Origin: JBHGBB01 sp041946755
GTDB taxonomy: Bacteria > UBP4 > UBA4092 > JAOAEQ01
Direction of reading: 5' to 3'
Length of the DNA stretch: 7,383 nucleotides
Assembly (NCBI GenBank): GCA_041946755.1
Contig: JBHGBB010000190.1
Location: 1 to 7,383 of the forward strand
The notes under the pieces were generated by a model that saw only the letters and a list, made by a program, of their open reading frames with translations, did not search any database and was not told where the DNA came from. This document shows positions 1-6,050 of this stretch, in pieces. Position 1 is the first letter of the stretch, and each line of letters opens with the position of its first letter. A program made the position numbers and the translations under genes.

Positions 1-240
1 CTTCCCGGGAAGGGGGAATACCGGGAGGTTCCGGTTTACGACCGCTATCGTCTTCCCGTGGAGGCCAGGATCCAGGGTCCGGCCGTGGTGGAGGAGCGGG
101 AGAGCACGGTGGTCATGAACGGGCCGGCCACGGCGTGGGTGGATCCGGCCGGCAACCTGGTCGTCCGGCTGCCGGCGGCGGATTCGGTCAAGAGCGGCTC
201 GGGGGCGGCTGCGTCCGGCCCCCTTGGCGGAAAGGAATAG
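1..240 (+). CDS. C-terminal fragment of a HyuA-type hydantoinase/oxoprolinase subunit (5' end missing)
   Basis: The frame is open from the first base and ends at TAG (238-240), giving 79 residues. The sequence reads PVYDRYRLP, then GPAVVEERESTVV, then WVDPAGNLVVRLP. This is the usual ending of the HyuA/5-oxoprolinase alpha-type family: a P-V-Y-R-L-P segment, the GPA-VEE-EST motif and a terminal beta hairpin. Family members hydrolyse hydantoins or 5-oxoproline with ATP, normally together with a HyuB subunit encoded just downstream. No HyuB follows here. The N-terminal ATPase domain lies outside the window. The GTG at 58 is internal, not a start, because homology begins upstream of it. The DNA is 70% GC, unlike everything to its right, so the fragment probably comes from another genome (see findings). 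The family call is solid; the exact substrate cannot be told from this tail. Confidence 0.8.
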   Translation, partial: LPGKGEYREVPVYDRYRLPVEARIQGPAVVEERESTVVMNGPATAWVDPAGNLVVRLPAADSVKSGSGAAASGPLGGKE

Positions 241-1030
241 CGGTAGCGCGATATGAAAACTGTTGCTGTTCTAAAAAGGGAATTAACTGAATAGCGCTAA
301 TTCCGAGCATTATCCCAATAAATTTTACGAGTTTAAATCCAGCGTTCTTAAAATACTCGAATGATAAAAAAGTAATATCATCGCAGTAATGCTTTTCTTT
401 GATCAAAATGTAAATGATGGTAAATAAGGTGGTAAACCCTATTATTTTGGGGTGGCCATTAAAGATACTTAATCCACTTATACATCCGGCTAGCCAAATA
501 TATAAAGGTTGTCTTCTTCTATACGATAGCTCTATTAACGTTAAAATTGCCGGTAAAGCAGTTATTGCTACTAGATGAGTGGTTTGTGCCGTGCGAACAA
601 TATTCTGCCCGCTATACGTGAAAATAAAGGAACTTATGAGAGCACCAATCCGGGATAAGCCGGTTAATCGAGCATAAAGATATGTTGCAATAGCAATGAT
701 CAAAAAATGGATGAGAATAAAATAATTAAATGCGATAGTATGTGGCAGTATATAAAAAAGAATCAAATTAATCGGGTAATATAGTCCCGTCATATAATCT
801 CCAAATAATGGATACCCGCAAAAAAGTGATGGTGTCCACAATGGAAATTTTCCTTGCTTTAAAATCTGACCTAGATAGACACGAAGCTGAAATTCGTTGG
901 CTCGTAAATCAGCCGAGAAAAATATTCCATGAAGAAGAAAGAAATCTCGGAAATATAAAACTAACAGAAGAGTAATCAAAACAATAGGCAGATATTTAGA
1001 AATCCGGTTGGGAAGATAATTGTTCGGCAT
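241..1030 (-). CDS. N-terminal part of a YfhO-like polytopic membrane protein, truncated at the composition break
   Basis: About 263 residues are genuine. The reading frame continues to 188 only by running antisense through the GC-rich HyuA DNA, giving a proline- and arginine-rich tail that should be ignored. YfhO-family proteins are large (often 700-900 residues) GT-C-fold membrane proteins implicated in glycosylation of cell-surface polymers; here only the first third is present. Visible features are a first membrane helix at about residues 13-34, then a loop with FFSADL (Asp41, where GT-C enzymes carry an acidic residue), GKFPLWTPSLFCGYPLF at 60-76 (the family's G-x-x-PLW-P...G-P-L signature) and YYPINLILFYILP at 84-96. 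Further hydrophobic helices lie near 101-120, 151-168, 175-190, 195-210 and 233-252. The ATG at 1030 has no recognisable Shine-Dalgarno, but no better start exists upstream. It lies downstream of the secreted-protein gene, behind a strong terminator, so it probably has its own promoter, which I could not identify. Confidence 0.7.
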
Positions 1031-1060
1031 AATGGAATAATCTACAACAAAATTAGATAA

Positions 1061-1091
1061 TAAAAAAAGGGGGAAACATTTTGTTTCCCCC
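1061..1091 (-). terminator. Rho-independent terminator of the secreted-protein gene
   Basis: On the minus strand a perfect stem GGGGGAAACA/TGTTTCCCCC (1091-1082 with 1078-1069) has a 3-base loop, or 9 bp with a 5-base loop. It is followed directly by seven T residues (complement of the A-run at 1062-1068). It lies about 50 bases after the stop of the gene at 1144-2862. The U-tract is on the minus-strand side, so this is a one-way terminator. It also isolates the YfhO-like gene downstream from read-through. Confidence 0.9.
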
Positions 1092-1099
1092 TAATATTA

Positions 1100-1117
1100 G
1101 TCTAGATTTTCCTAGAC
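1100..1117. repeat. Small inverted repeat GTCTAG/CTAGAC
   Basis: A perfect 6-bp inverted repeat (1100-1105 and 1112-1117) with a 6-base AT-rich loop sits between the stop codon at 1144 and the terminator at 1061-1091. In the minus-strand transcript it would form a short hairpin just upstream of the terminator stem. It could help protect the 3' end or be chance. No T-run follows it, so it is not itself a terminator. Confidence 0.4.
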
Positions 1118-1143
1118 CGCTAGAATAAGAGCCAATAAATCTC

Positions 1144-2862
1144 CTACGGGGTAAGTGCTGAATCCCAGAAGTAGATCGGATCTTTATCCTGCGCTACAGT
1201 AACGTCGTCAATATAGTGGATCTGCGCTGATTTATTGGTCGGGCAAATCGCTACGACCTGTATACCAGCAATATCTGTGAAGAGGACTCCACCAACTTTA
1301 ATCTCCTCCCAGGTATTCTGCGTTAATGTACCCGGCTGAATAATCGAGGCTGCACTCCTACGAATACCATAAGAAGTATTATAGGAATATACATAAGCAT
1401 AATACTTGCCAGCTTGTCCTGCAGCGGCGCTAGTACATACAAATGCAGAGAATTTGAAACTCTTGCCACCAACTAATTCTTCAGCAAGAGGTGCCTCAGC
1501 TACTCCGCTAGCCTGAGTAATTTTCGCTTTCTGTCCTACGGTTTGGCTAATGGAATATACTCCACTCTTTCCATTGACGCTACCTGCCCAAGCGATTGTT
1601 CCGATATCGGTACCATCAGCATAAACCTGTGGCCACCATCCTGCGGTGTTCGAATCAAAGGTGCCGTTATTAACAGCAACTTTGGTATAACCGTAGGTTA
1701 GGTCGGAATCTTCAACTGCTGGAGGTGCTTGGAAGAATTCAACATCATCCCAGTATAAGTCACCAGAAGCTGTTGCAGTTGCTGGGCTAATACTAACGAT
1801 TTGTAGTGCAACGACTGTTGCACGTGAATAGAATGATATTTCCATCTGGTTCCAAACATTTGGACCATCCATCATACCATTCGCACCGACATCATGTGCA
1901 CTACGTGGAAGTCCGCCTAGTGGATCATCGAGGACATACAGATATGTTTTTAGTTTCGATCCTGATACATTAGTTGCATCAGTAGCGACTTTCGCACGAG
2001 CAGTATACCAAGTATTCGGGGTTGTCCCATAAACAACTTGGGTACTCTTTATTTTCTTACCAATCGTTAAGTTAGCTTTATAGACGTTGGTTTTTCCAGC
2101 AAAACTTGTTGCAACTGTAGGAGTTGGAATCGGTTCAGTACCATCAGCATAAAGCTGTGTGGTCCAACCAGACAGACTTGAGTCGAATTTGCCGTTTGTA
2201 GCTAAATTCGGGAATACTTGCAGAATTCCTTTATCATAGTCTGTAGCGTTTGGAGCAGTAGCCGGTGCCGCTTCAATGCGCACTAATTTTTTGCCTGATA
2301 GTGCAGAAGTGTTGCTAATGGTTAGGGTTTGCGCTGCAGTATCAATTGCAGCGGTAACTCCTGCGTCAGCGACAACTGAAGTTGCGCCTCCATCATCAAA
2401 TGATGCCGGCCATGTAGCTACACCAGGATAACTCGGGGTTCCGAAAGCATTAACTGCAGCTGAAATATCAATTGTTTCAGAATCAGTTGCACCTAATACA
2501 GCTCGGCCGAGTTTCTTTACCAAATAAGTAGAGTATTTCACTACTTGAGTGGCAATACCATCTCCACCTTCGTTGGTTGCTTGAAATGCCACATTGCGCC
2601 AGTTATTCGAGGCTTCTGTTAATCCATAATAATTAATGGTGCCTGGAGCGCCTGCGCTAATTGTAGCAACATCAGTTCCTGTTACTACACTATAGATAGT
2701 CGCAGCGTCACTGGTATTATAAACTTCTAAGTCGAATGCACCAGAAAGACTTTTTCCGGCGTAGAGTTTTACATCCGGAACACCAGTATAAACCGGTGCT
2801 TGTGCCATTGCATAAGTAACCATTAATGCCATTATCGCAATAAGCGATAAGTATTTCTTCAT
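1144..2862 (-). CDS. Secreted protein with two tandem CBM4/9-like (galactose-binding-fold) modules
   Basis: Using the ATG at 2862 the product is 572 residues. Residues 1-20 (MKKYLSLIAIMALMVTYAMA) are a typical Sec signal peptide with an AMA cleavage site before Gln21. Residues about 25-215 are beta-rich, with an AFDLEVYN segment that resembles Ig-like or cadherin-like repeats of bacterial surface proteins (weak call). Two homologous modules follow, about 220-377 and 396-557. Each opens with an N-G-x-FDS...GW motif and a YADGT motif, and closes with a YWDDVEF or YIDDVTV strand, as in CBM4/9-type beta-sandwich domains that bind sugars. No catalytic domain and no LPXTG, PEP-CTERM or Por sorting signal is visible; the chain ends FWDSALTP. 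The start is chosen because an AAAGGAGG Shine-Dalgarno lies 7 bases upstream and a signal peptide begins there. An in-frame ATG at 2943 falls on the predicted transcription start and would spoil the signal peptide. Strong promoters and its own terminator suggest an abundant exported protein; the ligand is unknown. Confidence 0.85.
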   Translation of the reverse strand: MKKYLSLIAIMALMVTYAMAQAPVYTGVPDVKLYAGKSLSGAFDLEVYNTSDAATIYSVVTGTDVATISAGAPGTINYYGLTEASNNWRNVAFQATNEGGDGIATQVVKYSTYLVKKLGRAVLGATDSETIDISAAVNAFGTPSYPGVATWPASFDDGGATSVVADAGVTAAIDTAAQTLTISNTSALSGKKLVRIEAAPATAPNATDYDKGILQVFPNLATNGKFDSSLSGWTTQLYADGTEPIPTPTVATSFAGKTNVYKANLTIGKKIKSTQVVYGTTPNTWYTARAKVATDATNVSGSKLKTYLYVLDDPLGGLPRSAHDVGANGMMDGPNVWNQMEISFYSRATVVALQIVSISPATATASGDLYWDDVEFFQAPPAVEDSDLTYGYTKVAVNNGTFDSNTAGWWPQVYADGTDIGTIAWAGSVNGKSGVYSISQTVGQKAKITQASGVAEAPLAEELVGGKSFKFSAFVCTSAAAGQAGKYYAYVYSYNTSYGIRRSAASIIQPGTLTQNTWEEIKVGGVLFTDIAGIQVVAICPTNKSAQIHYIDDVTVAQDKDPIYFWDSALTP

Positions 2863-2869
2863 ATTCTTC

Positions 2870-2877
2870 CCTCCTTT
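2870..2877 (-). promoter_or_regulatory. Strong Shine-Dalgarno that fixes the start of the secreted-protein gene
   Basis: The minus strand reads AAAGGAGG, then 7 bases, then ATG at 2862. It is the best ribosome binding site in the window, and it decides for the start at 2862 over the in-frame ATG 81 bases upstream. Confidence 0.9.
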
Positions 2878-2884
2878 CCTTTCG

Positions 2885-2912
2885 AAAATTAGTGATAACG
2901 CTAAAATTAGTG
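2885..2912 (-). repeat. Direct repeat CACTAATTTT in the 5' untranslated region
   Basis: Two identical 10-base copies (minus-strand CACTAATTTT, at 2894-2885 and 2912-2903) are spaced 18 bases start to start. They lie in the predicted leader of the secreted-protein gene, between the P1 start site and the Shine-Dalgarno. They could be a protein or RNA-protein binding repeat, or chance in AT-rich DNA. Confidence 0.4.
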
Positions 2913-2949
2913 CCAATAATTCCTTACAATAAATTATTGACAATAAATA

Positions 2950-2978
2950 AGTGTATCCCTACTTTAACCTTTTGTCAA
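2950..2978 (-). promoter_or_regulatory. Sigma70-type promoter P1 for the secreted-protein gene
   Basis: On the minus strand a perfect TTGACA -35 box (2978-2973) is followed after exactly 17 bases by TACACT (2955-2950), which matches 4 of 6 positions of TATAAT. Transcription would start near 2943, giving a leader of about 80 bases. Upstream are alternating A and T tracts of the kind that act as UP elements. Confidence 0.7.
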
Positions 2979-2998
2979 GTAAAAAATGCTGTTTTTAC
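2979..2998. repeat. Inverted repeat GTAAAAA/TTTTTAC abutting the P1 -35 box
   Basis: A perfect 7-bp inverted repeat (2979-2985 and 2992-2998) with a 6-base centre directly touches the TTGACA box of P1. A related repeat lies next to the -35 box of P2. It is a possible operator or curvature/UP element. AT-richness makes chance occurrence plausible. Confidence 0.45.
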
Positions 2999-3038
2999 GG
3001 AAAAAATCTCATTTATCTGATTTTTTTTCTGGTTAATA

Positions 3039-3067
3039 TTTATATACCAAAAAATAAGGGATGTCAA
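3039..3067 (-). promoter_or_regulatory. Sigma70-type promoter P2 for the secreted-protein gene
   Basis: On the minus strand a perfect TTGACA (3067-3062), a 17-base spacer and TATAAA (3044-3039, 5 of 6 matches) form a near-consensus promoter about 89 bases upstream of P1. The start would be near 3032, giving a leader of about 170 bases. It shares the sequence ACTTGACA with P1. Confidence 0.7.
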
Positions 3068-3070
3068 GTG

Positions 3071-3094
3071 TTTTTTACAATATATGGTAAAAAA
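3071..3094. repeat. Inverted repeat TTTTTTAC/GTAAAAAA upstream of P2
   Basis: A perfect 8-bp inverted repeat (3071-3078 and 3087-3094) with an 8-base AT centre lies three bases upstream of the P2 -35 box. It uses the same arm sequence as the repeat beside P1, but the arms are in the opposite order. Confidence 0.45.
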
Positions 3095-3266
3095 GTCGAA
3101 ATTTAGCATTTCTTTCTCAAGAATGATGACCTTGATCGATATTTATTAGTCTAATTTTAGTCGATATGCCATAGAATAATAAACTAAACATTGCAAGAAA
3201 AAGTTGCCATACGAGCCATATTTTGATAACATCACTAAGAGAAATCATTTATCGAAAAAGGATATT

Positions 3267-3683
3267 ATGGTCGGTATTGTCTTAGTGACCCATGGGAATT
3301 TAGCTAAAGAATTAATGAATGTTTGTATGGGTATAACAGGTGGTTGTAATCAAGTTTCGATCGTAACCTTTTCTTCTAGTGAATCCCGTCAAGTTCTTTG
3401 TGATAAAGTAGAACAAACCATTTGCCATGCCGATAAAGGTGCTGGAGTATTAATTCTGGTTGATAGTTTCGGTGGGAGTCCTTCAACGGTTTGCTTGGGG
3501 ATGCATCCTAATTTCCCGGTTGAAGTTATTTCCGGGTTAAACTTGGCAATGATTCTGGAGGCAGTATATTATTGTGATAAGGTATCATTATCCGAGTTAG
3601 CTAAACGAGTTGAAGATGCTGGTAAAAAAGGTATTGTAAATGCTACTGAGCTATATCGAAGAAAATTGAAATCCCAGGGGTGA
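3267..3683 (+). CDS. PTS system mannose/fructose/sorbose-family EIIA component
   Basis: The product is 138 residues, normal for a free-standing EIIA-Man domain. This cytoplasmic protein accepts phosphate from phospho-HPr on a histidine and passes it to EIIB. The opening MVGIVLVTHGNLA carries the phosphorylated His9 in the family's first loop (His10 in E. coli ManX). ILVDSFGGSPS at 63-73 matches the conserved D-x-x-GGSP segment, and SGLNLAMILEA at 90-100 matches the usual G-x-N-x-x-M-x-x-E-A motif. The start at 3267 is chosen because homology begins there and AAAGGA (3257-3262) precedes it by 4 bases; an in-frame ATG at 3204 would add 21 unrelated residues. The EIIB gene follows after 12 bases. 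DhaM, the dihydroxyacetone-kinase phosphodonor, has a similar fold, but the adjacent EIIB argues for a sugar-PTS or regulatory EIIA. No sugar specificity can be read. Confidence 0.92.
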   Translation: MVGIVLVTHGNLAKELMNVCMGITGGCNQVSIVTFSSSESRQVLCDKVEQTICHADKGAGVLILVDSFGGSPSTVCLGMHPNFPVEVISGLNLAMILEAVYYCDKVSLSELAKRVEDAGKKGIVNATELYRRKLKSQG

Positions 3684-3695
3684 TGAATTAATTTT

Positions 3696-4181
3696 ATGGC
3701 ACTGAAGCTTGTTCGGATTGATGATCGGCTGATTCATGGTCAAGTCGTGGTGGGTTGGGTGCGCTTTCTCAACGCCGACCATATTATTGTAGCTAATGAT
3801 GTTACGGCACAAGATGTTATGCAAAAAGCATTGTATGAAATGGTTGTTCCTCAAGAATTAAAAGTTTCTATTCTAACTTTATCGGAAACGGTAGAAAAGT
3901 TTAGGCAAGCGGCGTTCGGCAATGATTCGATTATCTTATTAGTATCGCGTCCGCAAGATATTTTAAAATTAGTCAATATGGGAATGATGGTTAAAAGTAT
4001 TAATGTTGGTGGAATGAGATTCGAGCCCGGAAAACGGCAAATCAGTAAATCGATTTCAGTTAATAATGAAGATTGTAGCGTATTAGCTACATTGGTTAGT
4101 CAAGGTATCGAGATCGAAGGTCGGGCTGTACCTACTGATGAAAAATTAGATATAATAAAGCTTTGCAGTGAAATTAAATAA
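3696..4181 (+). CDS. PTS system mannose/fructose/sorbose-family EIIB component
   Basis: The product is 161 residues, the usual length of a single EIIB-Sor domain. It has the defining signature LVRIDDRLIHGQVVVGW at residues 5-21, with the phosphorylatable His14. Family-typical segments follow: HIIVANDVTAQD at about 29-40 and INVGGMRF at about 106-113. EIIB takes phosphate from EIIA and normally hands it to sugar moving through the EIIC/EIID membrane pair. Neither EIIC nor EIID lies next to it; the next gene is a prepilin. The start has only a weak Shine-Dalgarno (GGGGTGA, overlapping the EIIA stop about 11 bases upstream), so translation may be coupled to EIIA. The pair may be regulatory, or may work with membrane components encoded elsewhere. 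Confidence 0.95.
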   Translation: MALKLVRIDDRLIHGQVVVGWVRFLNADHIIVANDVTAQDVMQKALYEMVVPQELKVSILTLSETVEKFRQAAFGNDSIILLVSRPQDILKLVNMGMMVKSINVGGMRFEPGKRQISKSISVNNEDCSVLATLVSQGIEIEGRAVPTDEKLDIIKLCSEIK

Positions 4182-4207
4182 AATCTATACTTGAAAGGAT
4201 TAGCATA

Positions 4208-4837
4208 ATGAACTTATTTGTATTTTCGAAAAAGAACTTTGGATTTACGTTAATAGAATTATTAATTGTTGTAGCTATTATCGCTATCTTGGCAGCAATT
4301 GCTATTCCAAATTTTCTTGCAGCACAAACCCGATCGAAAGTCGCTCGAGTCCAAAAAGAAATGCAATCTTTAGCAACCGCATTGGAATTATATTATGTTG
4401 ATAATTCTACATATCCCGCAGGTTTTTTCCCCCATTTCGGGGGTGGGAGCGGATGGCAAACTTTTGATTTGAATCCATATTATTTAACGCGATTAATTGT
4501 CTTATCGACACCAATCGCTTATTTAAGTTCTATACCGAGAGACATTTTTAATCCTGGAGATGCTTGGACTACTAATCCTAGTACAGGAAATGCCTATGAA
4601 TTAAATACCTATGTTTATTATCCAAGCAAAAATATCGTTGCGCCGATTGGAGCTAGTTGGACGTATACCTATCCAAATAGTAAATGGCGTTTGGCAAGTT
4701 ATGGACCGCGGTTAACGAGAAAGAAACAGAGTTTATTGGGATATTATCTTGAAAAAGAAATTGGATTACCTGAATATGAATATGATCCGACTAATGGTAC
4801 GACAAGTTTCGGATTTGTATCCCGGTTTGGTCCGTAA
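4208..4837 (+). CDS. Prepilin-type protein (type II secretion pseudopilin / type IV pilin-like)
   Basis: The product is 209 residues. A 12-residue leader (MNLFVFSKKNFG) ends at the prepilin peptidase site G12|F13, with Glu17 at +5 of the mature protein and a hydrophobic helix to about residue 39. This is the class III signal needed for assembly into a pilus or pseudopilus. The helix continues into the amphipathic SKVARVQKEMQSLATALELYYVDN, typical of major pseudopilins. The C-terminal globular part has PIAYLSSIPRDIFNP (about 102-116), WRLASYGP and YDPTNGTTS (about 193-201), endings common in the many pilin-like proteins of Planctomycetes-related and other uncultivated lineages. There are no cysteines. 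AAAGGA (4194-4199) lies 8 bases upstream of ATG. It starts 26 bases after the EIIB stop and may share its transcript. Whether it forms a pilus, a secretion pseudopilus or something else cannot be told. Confidence 0.92.
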   Translation: MNLFVFSKKNFGFTLIELLIVVAIIAILAAIAIPNFLAAQTRSKVARVQKEMQSLATALELYYVDNSTYPAGFFPHFGGGSGWQTFDLNPYYLTRLIVLSTPIAYLSSIPRDIFNPGDAWTTNPSTGNAYELNTYVYYPSKNIVAPIGASWTYTYPNSKWRLASYGPRLTRKKQSLLGYYLEKEIGLPEYEYDPTNGTTSFGFVSRFGP

Positions 4838-4862
4838 AAAGGTTGCTAACCGAAATAAAAAT

Positions 4863-6044
4863 CTATGATTCTGCTGAAAATTCGTTTCGGATATTAATCA
4901 GTAAATATGGATTGAATAGCAAATCAATCGTAGTCATTGCTAATGCTTTAGCCGCATTAAGTAATCCTTGATGGCCAGCATCGGAAACCGCAGCATTAGC
5001 AAAATCTACTGAATGCTCTTGGACTGATTCCGGAGCTATCGCTATTGATGGATGGATTGCCGGAACAATTTGGCTGACATTACCCATATCACTGCTTCCC
5101 ATACCCGCATCCGGACGACGTTCCAATACTTCAACATGTATCATCCGATAATTTTCAGCAAATGCTGATGCCAAGGTGGCATTGGTTCTCATACTTGCAT
5201 AACGTGATCGGGATAACGTATATTCTAATCGTGCACCAGTAGCTATCCCCGCGGCGCGAAAACAATTTAATACTCGTTCAATTAATTCATCTAAATATCT
5301 ATTATCAGGTGAACGGACAGTAAATGAGGCCGAGGCATATTCCGGTACGATGTTTGACGCTTCGCCACCATGAGTAATAATGCCATGAATTCGCGAATCT
5401 TGCCGAATATGCTGCCGCAACGCGTTAATCATATTGTAGGATAAAATTACTGCATCAAGAGCATTTACGCCATTTTCCGGGGAACCGGAAGCATGGGTGG
5501 CTTTACCATAATATTCAACTTTCATTGATTGACAAGCTATGTTTTTATAATTTACTTCCGTCCTGGTTCCCGGGTGAACAATCATTGCTGCTGCCAGTCG
5601 GTCAAAAACTCCCTTTTTTGCCAGGATAATTTTTCCGCCGCCACTTTCTTCAGCCGGAGTACCGATAACCTGAATAATTCCCGGAATATCTTTGACTACT
5701 GACTTAACCGCGGCTGCTGCACCGGGACCGGCAACTGCCATGATGTTATGCCCGCAGCCATGGCCGATTTTCGGTAATGCATCATATTCTGCCAGAAGAC
5801 CAATAATCGGTTGGTCGTTATCACCTTTAAAAGTCGCGCGAAACGCGGTCGGTAAATCAGCGATATTTTTCTCGATAGTAAATCCATTTTTCGCTAAGTA
5901 TTCCGTTATCCATACCACGGCTTGAAATTCCCGCAGTGATAATTCCGGATGATCATGAATCAGAGTGCTTAGTGCGATCAATTCCTCTTTATTTTTATCG
6001 ATTTCAGCGATAACCTGTTGTTTGAGTTTATTAATAATTTCCAT
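4863..6044 (-). CDS. M20D-family amidohydrolase / metallopeptidase (PM20D2- or AbgB-like)
   Basis: This is a full-length 393-residue cytoplasmic zinc hydrolase with no signal peptide. Metal-site motifs are in order. LLAEYDALPKIGHGCGHN (83-100) has Cys97 and His99, with Asp88 nearby. GTPAEESGGG (128-137) has the Glu132-Glu133 pair, and MIVHPG has His157. The lid domain has ATHASGSPENGVNALDAV (182-199), including His184, and THGGEASNIVP (224-234). The C-terminal half has GSSDMGNVS (316-324) and EHSVDF with His344. The set matches M20D enzymes that cleave amide bonds of small N-acyl or dipeptide-like substrates, for example p-aminobenzoyl-glutamate or beta-alanyl dipeptides. The substrate is not predictable. 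The start has GAAAGGA 9 bases upstream, and this site overlaps the last codons of metG, which ends 6 bases before this ATG. The pair is therefore co-transcribed and probably translationally linked. Confidence 0.93.
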   Translation of the reverse strand: MEIINKLKQQVIAEIDKNKEELIALSTLIHDHPELSLREFQAVVWITEYLAKNGFTIEKNIADLPTAFRATFKGDNDQPIIGLLAEYDALPKIGHGCGHNIMAVAGPGAAAAVKSVVKDIPGIIQVIGTPAEESGGGKIILAKKGVFDRLAAAMIVHPGTRTEVNYKNIACQSMKVEYYGKATHASGSPENGVNALDAVILSYNMINALRQHIRQDSRIHGIITHGGEASNIVPEYASASFTVRSPDNRYLDELIERVLNCFRAAGIATGARLEYTLSRSRYASMRTNATLASAFAENYRMIHVEVLERRPDAGMGSSDMGNVSQIVPAIHPSIAIAPESVQEHSVDFANAAVSDAGHQGLLNAAKALAMTTIDLLFNPYLLINIRNEFSAES

Positions 6045-6050
6045 GAACTG

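Larger units (their letters stand above)
2863..3266. other. Gene-free divergent control region (404 bases)
   Basis: No coding frame with a ribosome binding site or recognisable protein was found here. The left half holds the leader and the two leftward promoters of the secreted-protein gene with their inverted repeats. Another AT-rich inverted repeat lies at 3001-3026 (AAAAAATC/GATTTTTT). The rightward PTS operon must start in the right part. The best -10 candidate is TAGAAT at 3172-3177, but no acceptable -35 box is at the right distance, so I do not call a promoter for it. Confidence 0.7.

Noticed and set aside
188..240. Proline- and arginine-rich C-terminal tail of the YfhO-like frame
   Set aside because: It is the antisense of the GC-rich HyuA coding sequence across the composition break, not a real protein end.
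2900..2915. Sigma54-like TGGCAC...GC sequence on the minus strand in the secreted-protein leader
   Set aside because: The GG-to-GC spacing is one base too long and the -12 part (TTAGC) is poor. Good sigma70 promoters explain expression.
2863..2943. N-terminal extension of the secreted protein from an in-frame ATG at 2943
   Set aside because: It would add 27 residues before a textbook signal peptide, lacks a Shine-Dalgarno, and its first base coincides with the predicted P1 transcription start.
3172..3177. TAGAAT as the -10 box of the PTS operon promoter
   Set aside because: No -35-like hexamer stands 16-18 bases upstream, and TG is not in the extended -10 position.
3651..3854. Minus-strand open frame of 67 codons opposite the EIIA/EIIB junction
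   Set aside because: It overlaps two well-supported PTS genes, has no ribosome site and no recognisable motif.
4429..4443. CCCCC-ATTTC-GGGGG hairpin as a terminator
   Set aside because: It lies inside the prepilin coding sequence and has no T-run after the stem on either strand.
4836..4851. Terminator between the converging prepilin and amidohydrolase genes
   Set aside because: On the minus strand GGTTAGCAACC is followed by TTTTT, but the stem is only 4 bp with no strong GC core. On the plus strand there is no T-run. Too weak to call.
5692..5925. Open frames antisense or out of frame within the amidohydrolase gene
   Set aside because: Low-complexity alanine/proline-rich translations with no ribosome site. 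The minus-strand frame carries all the M20 motifs.
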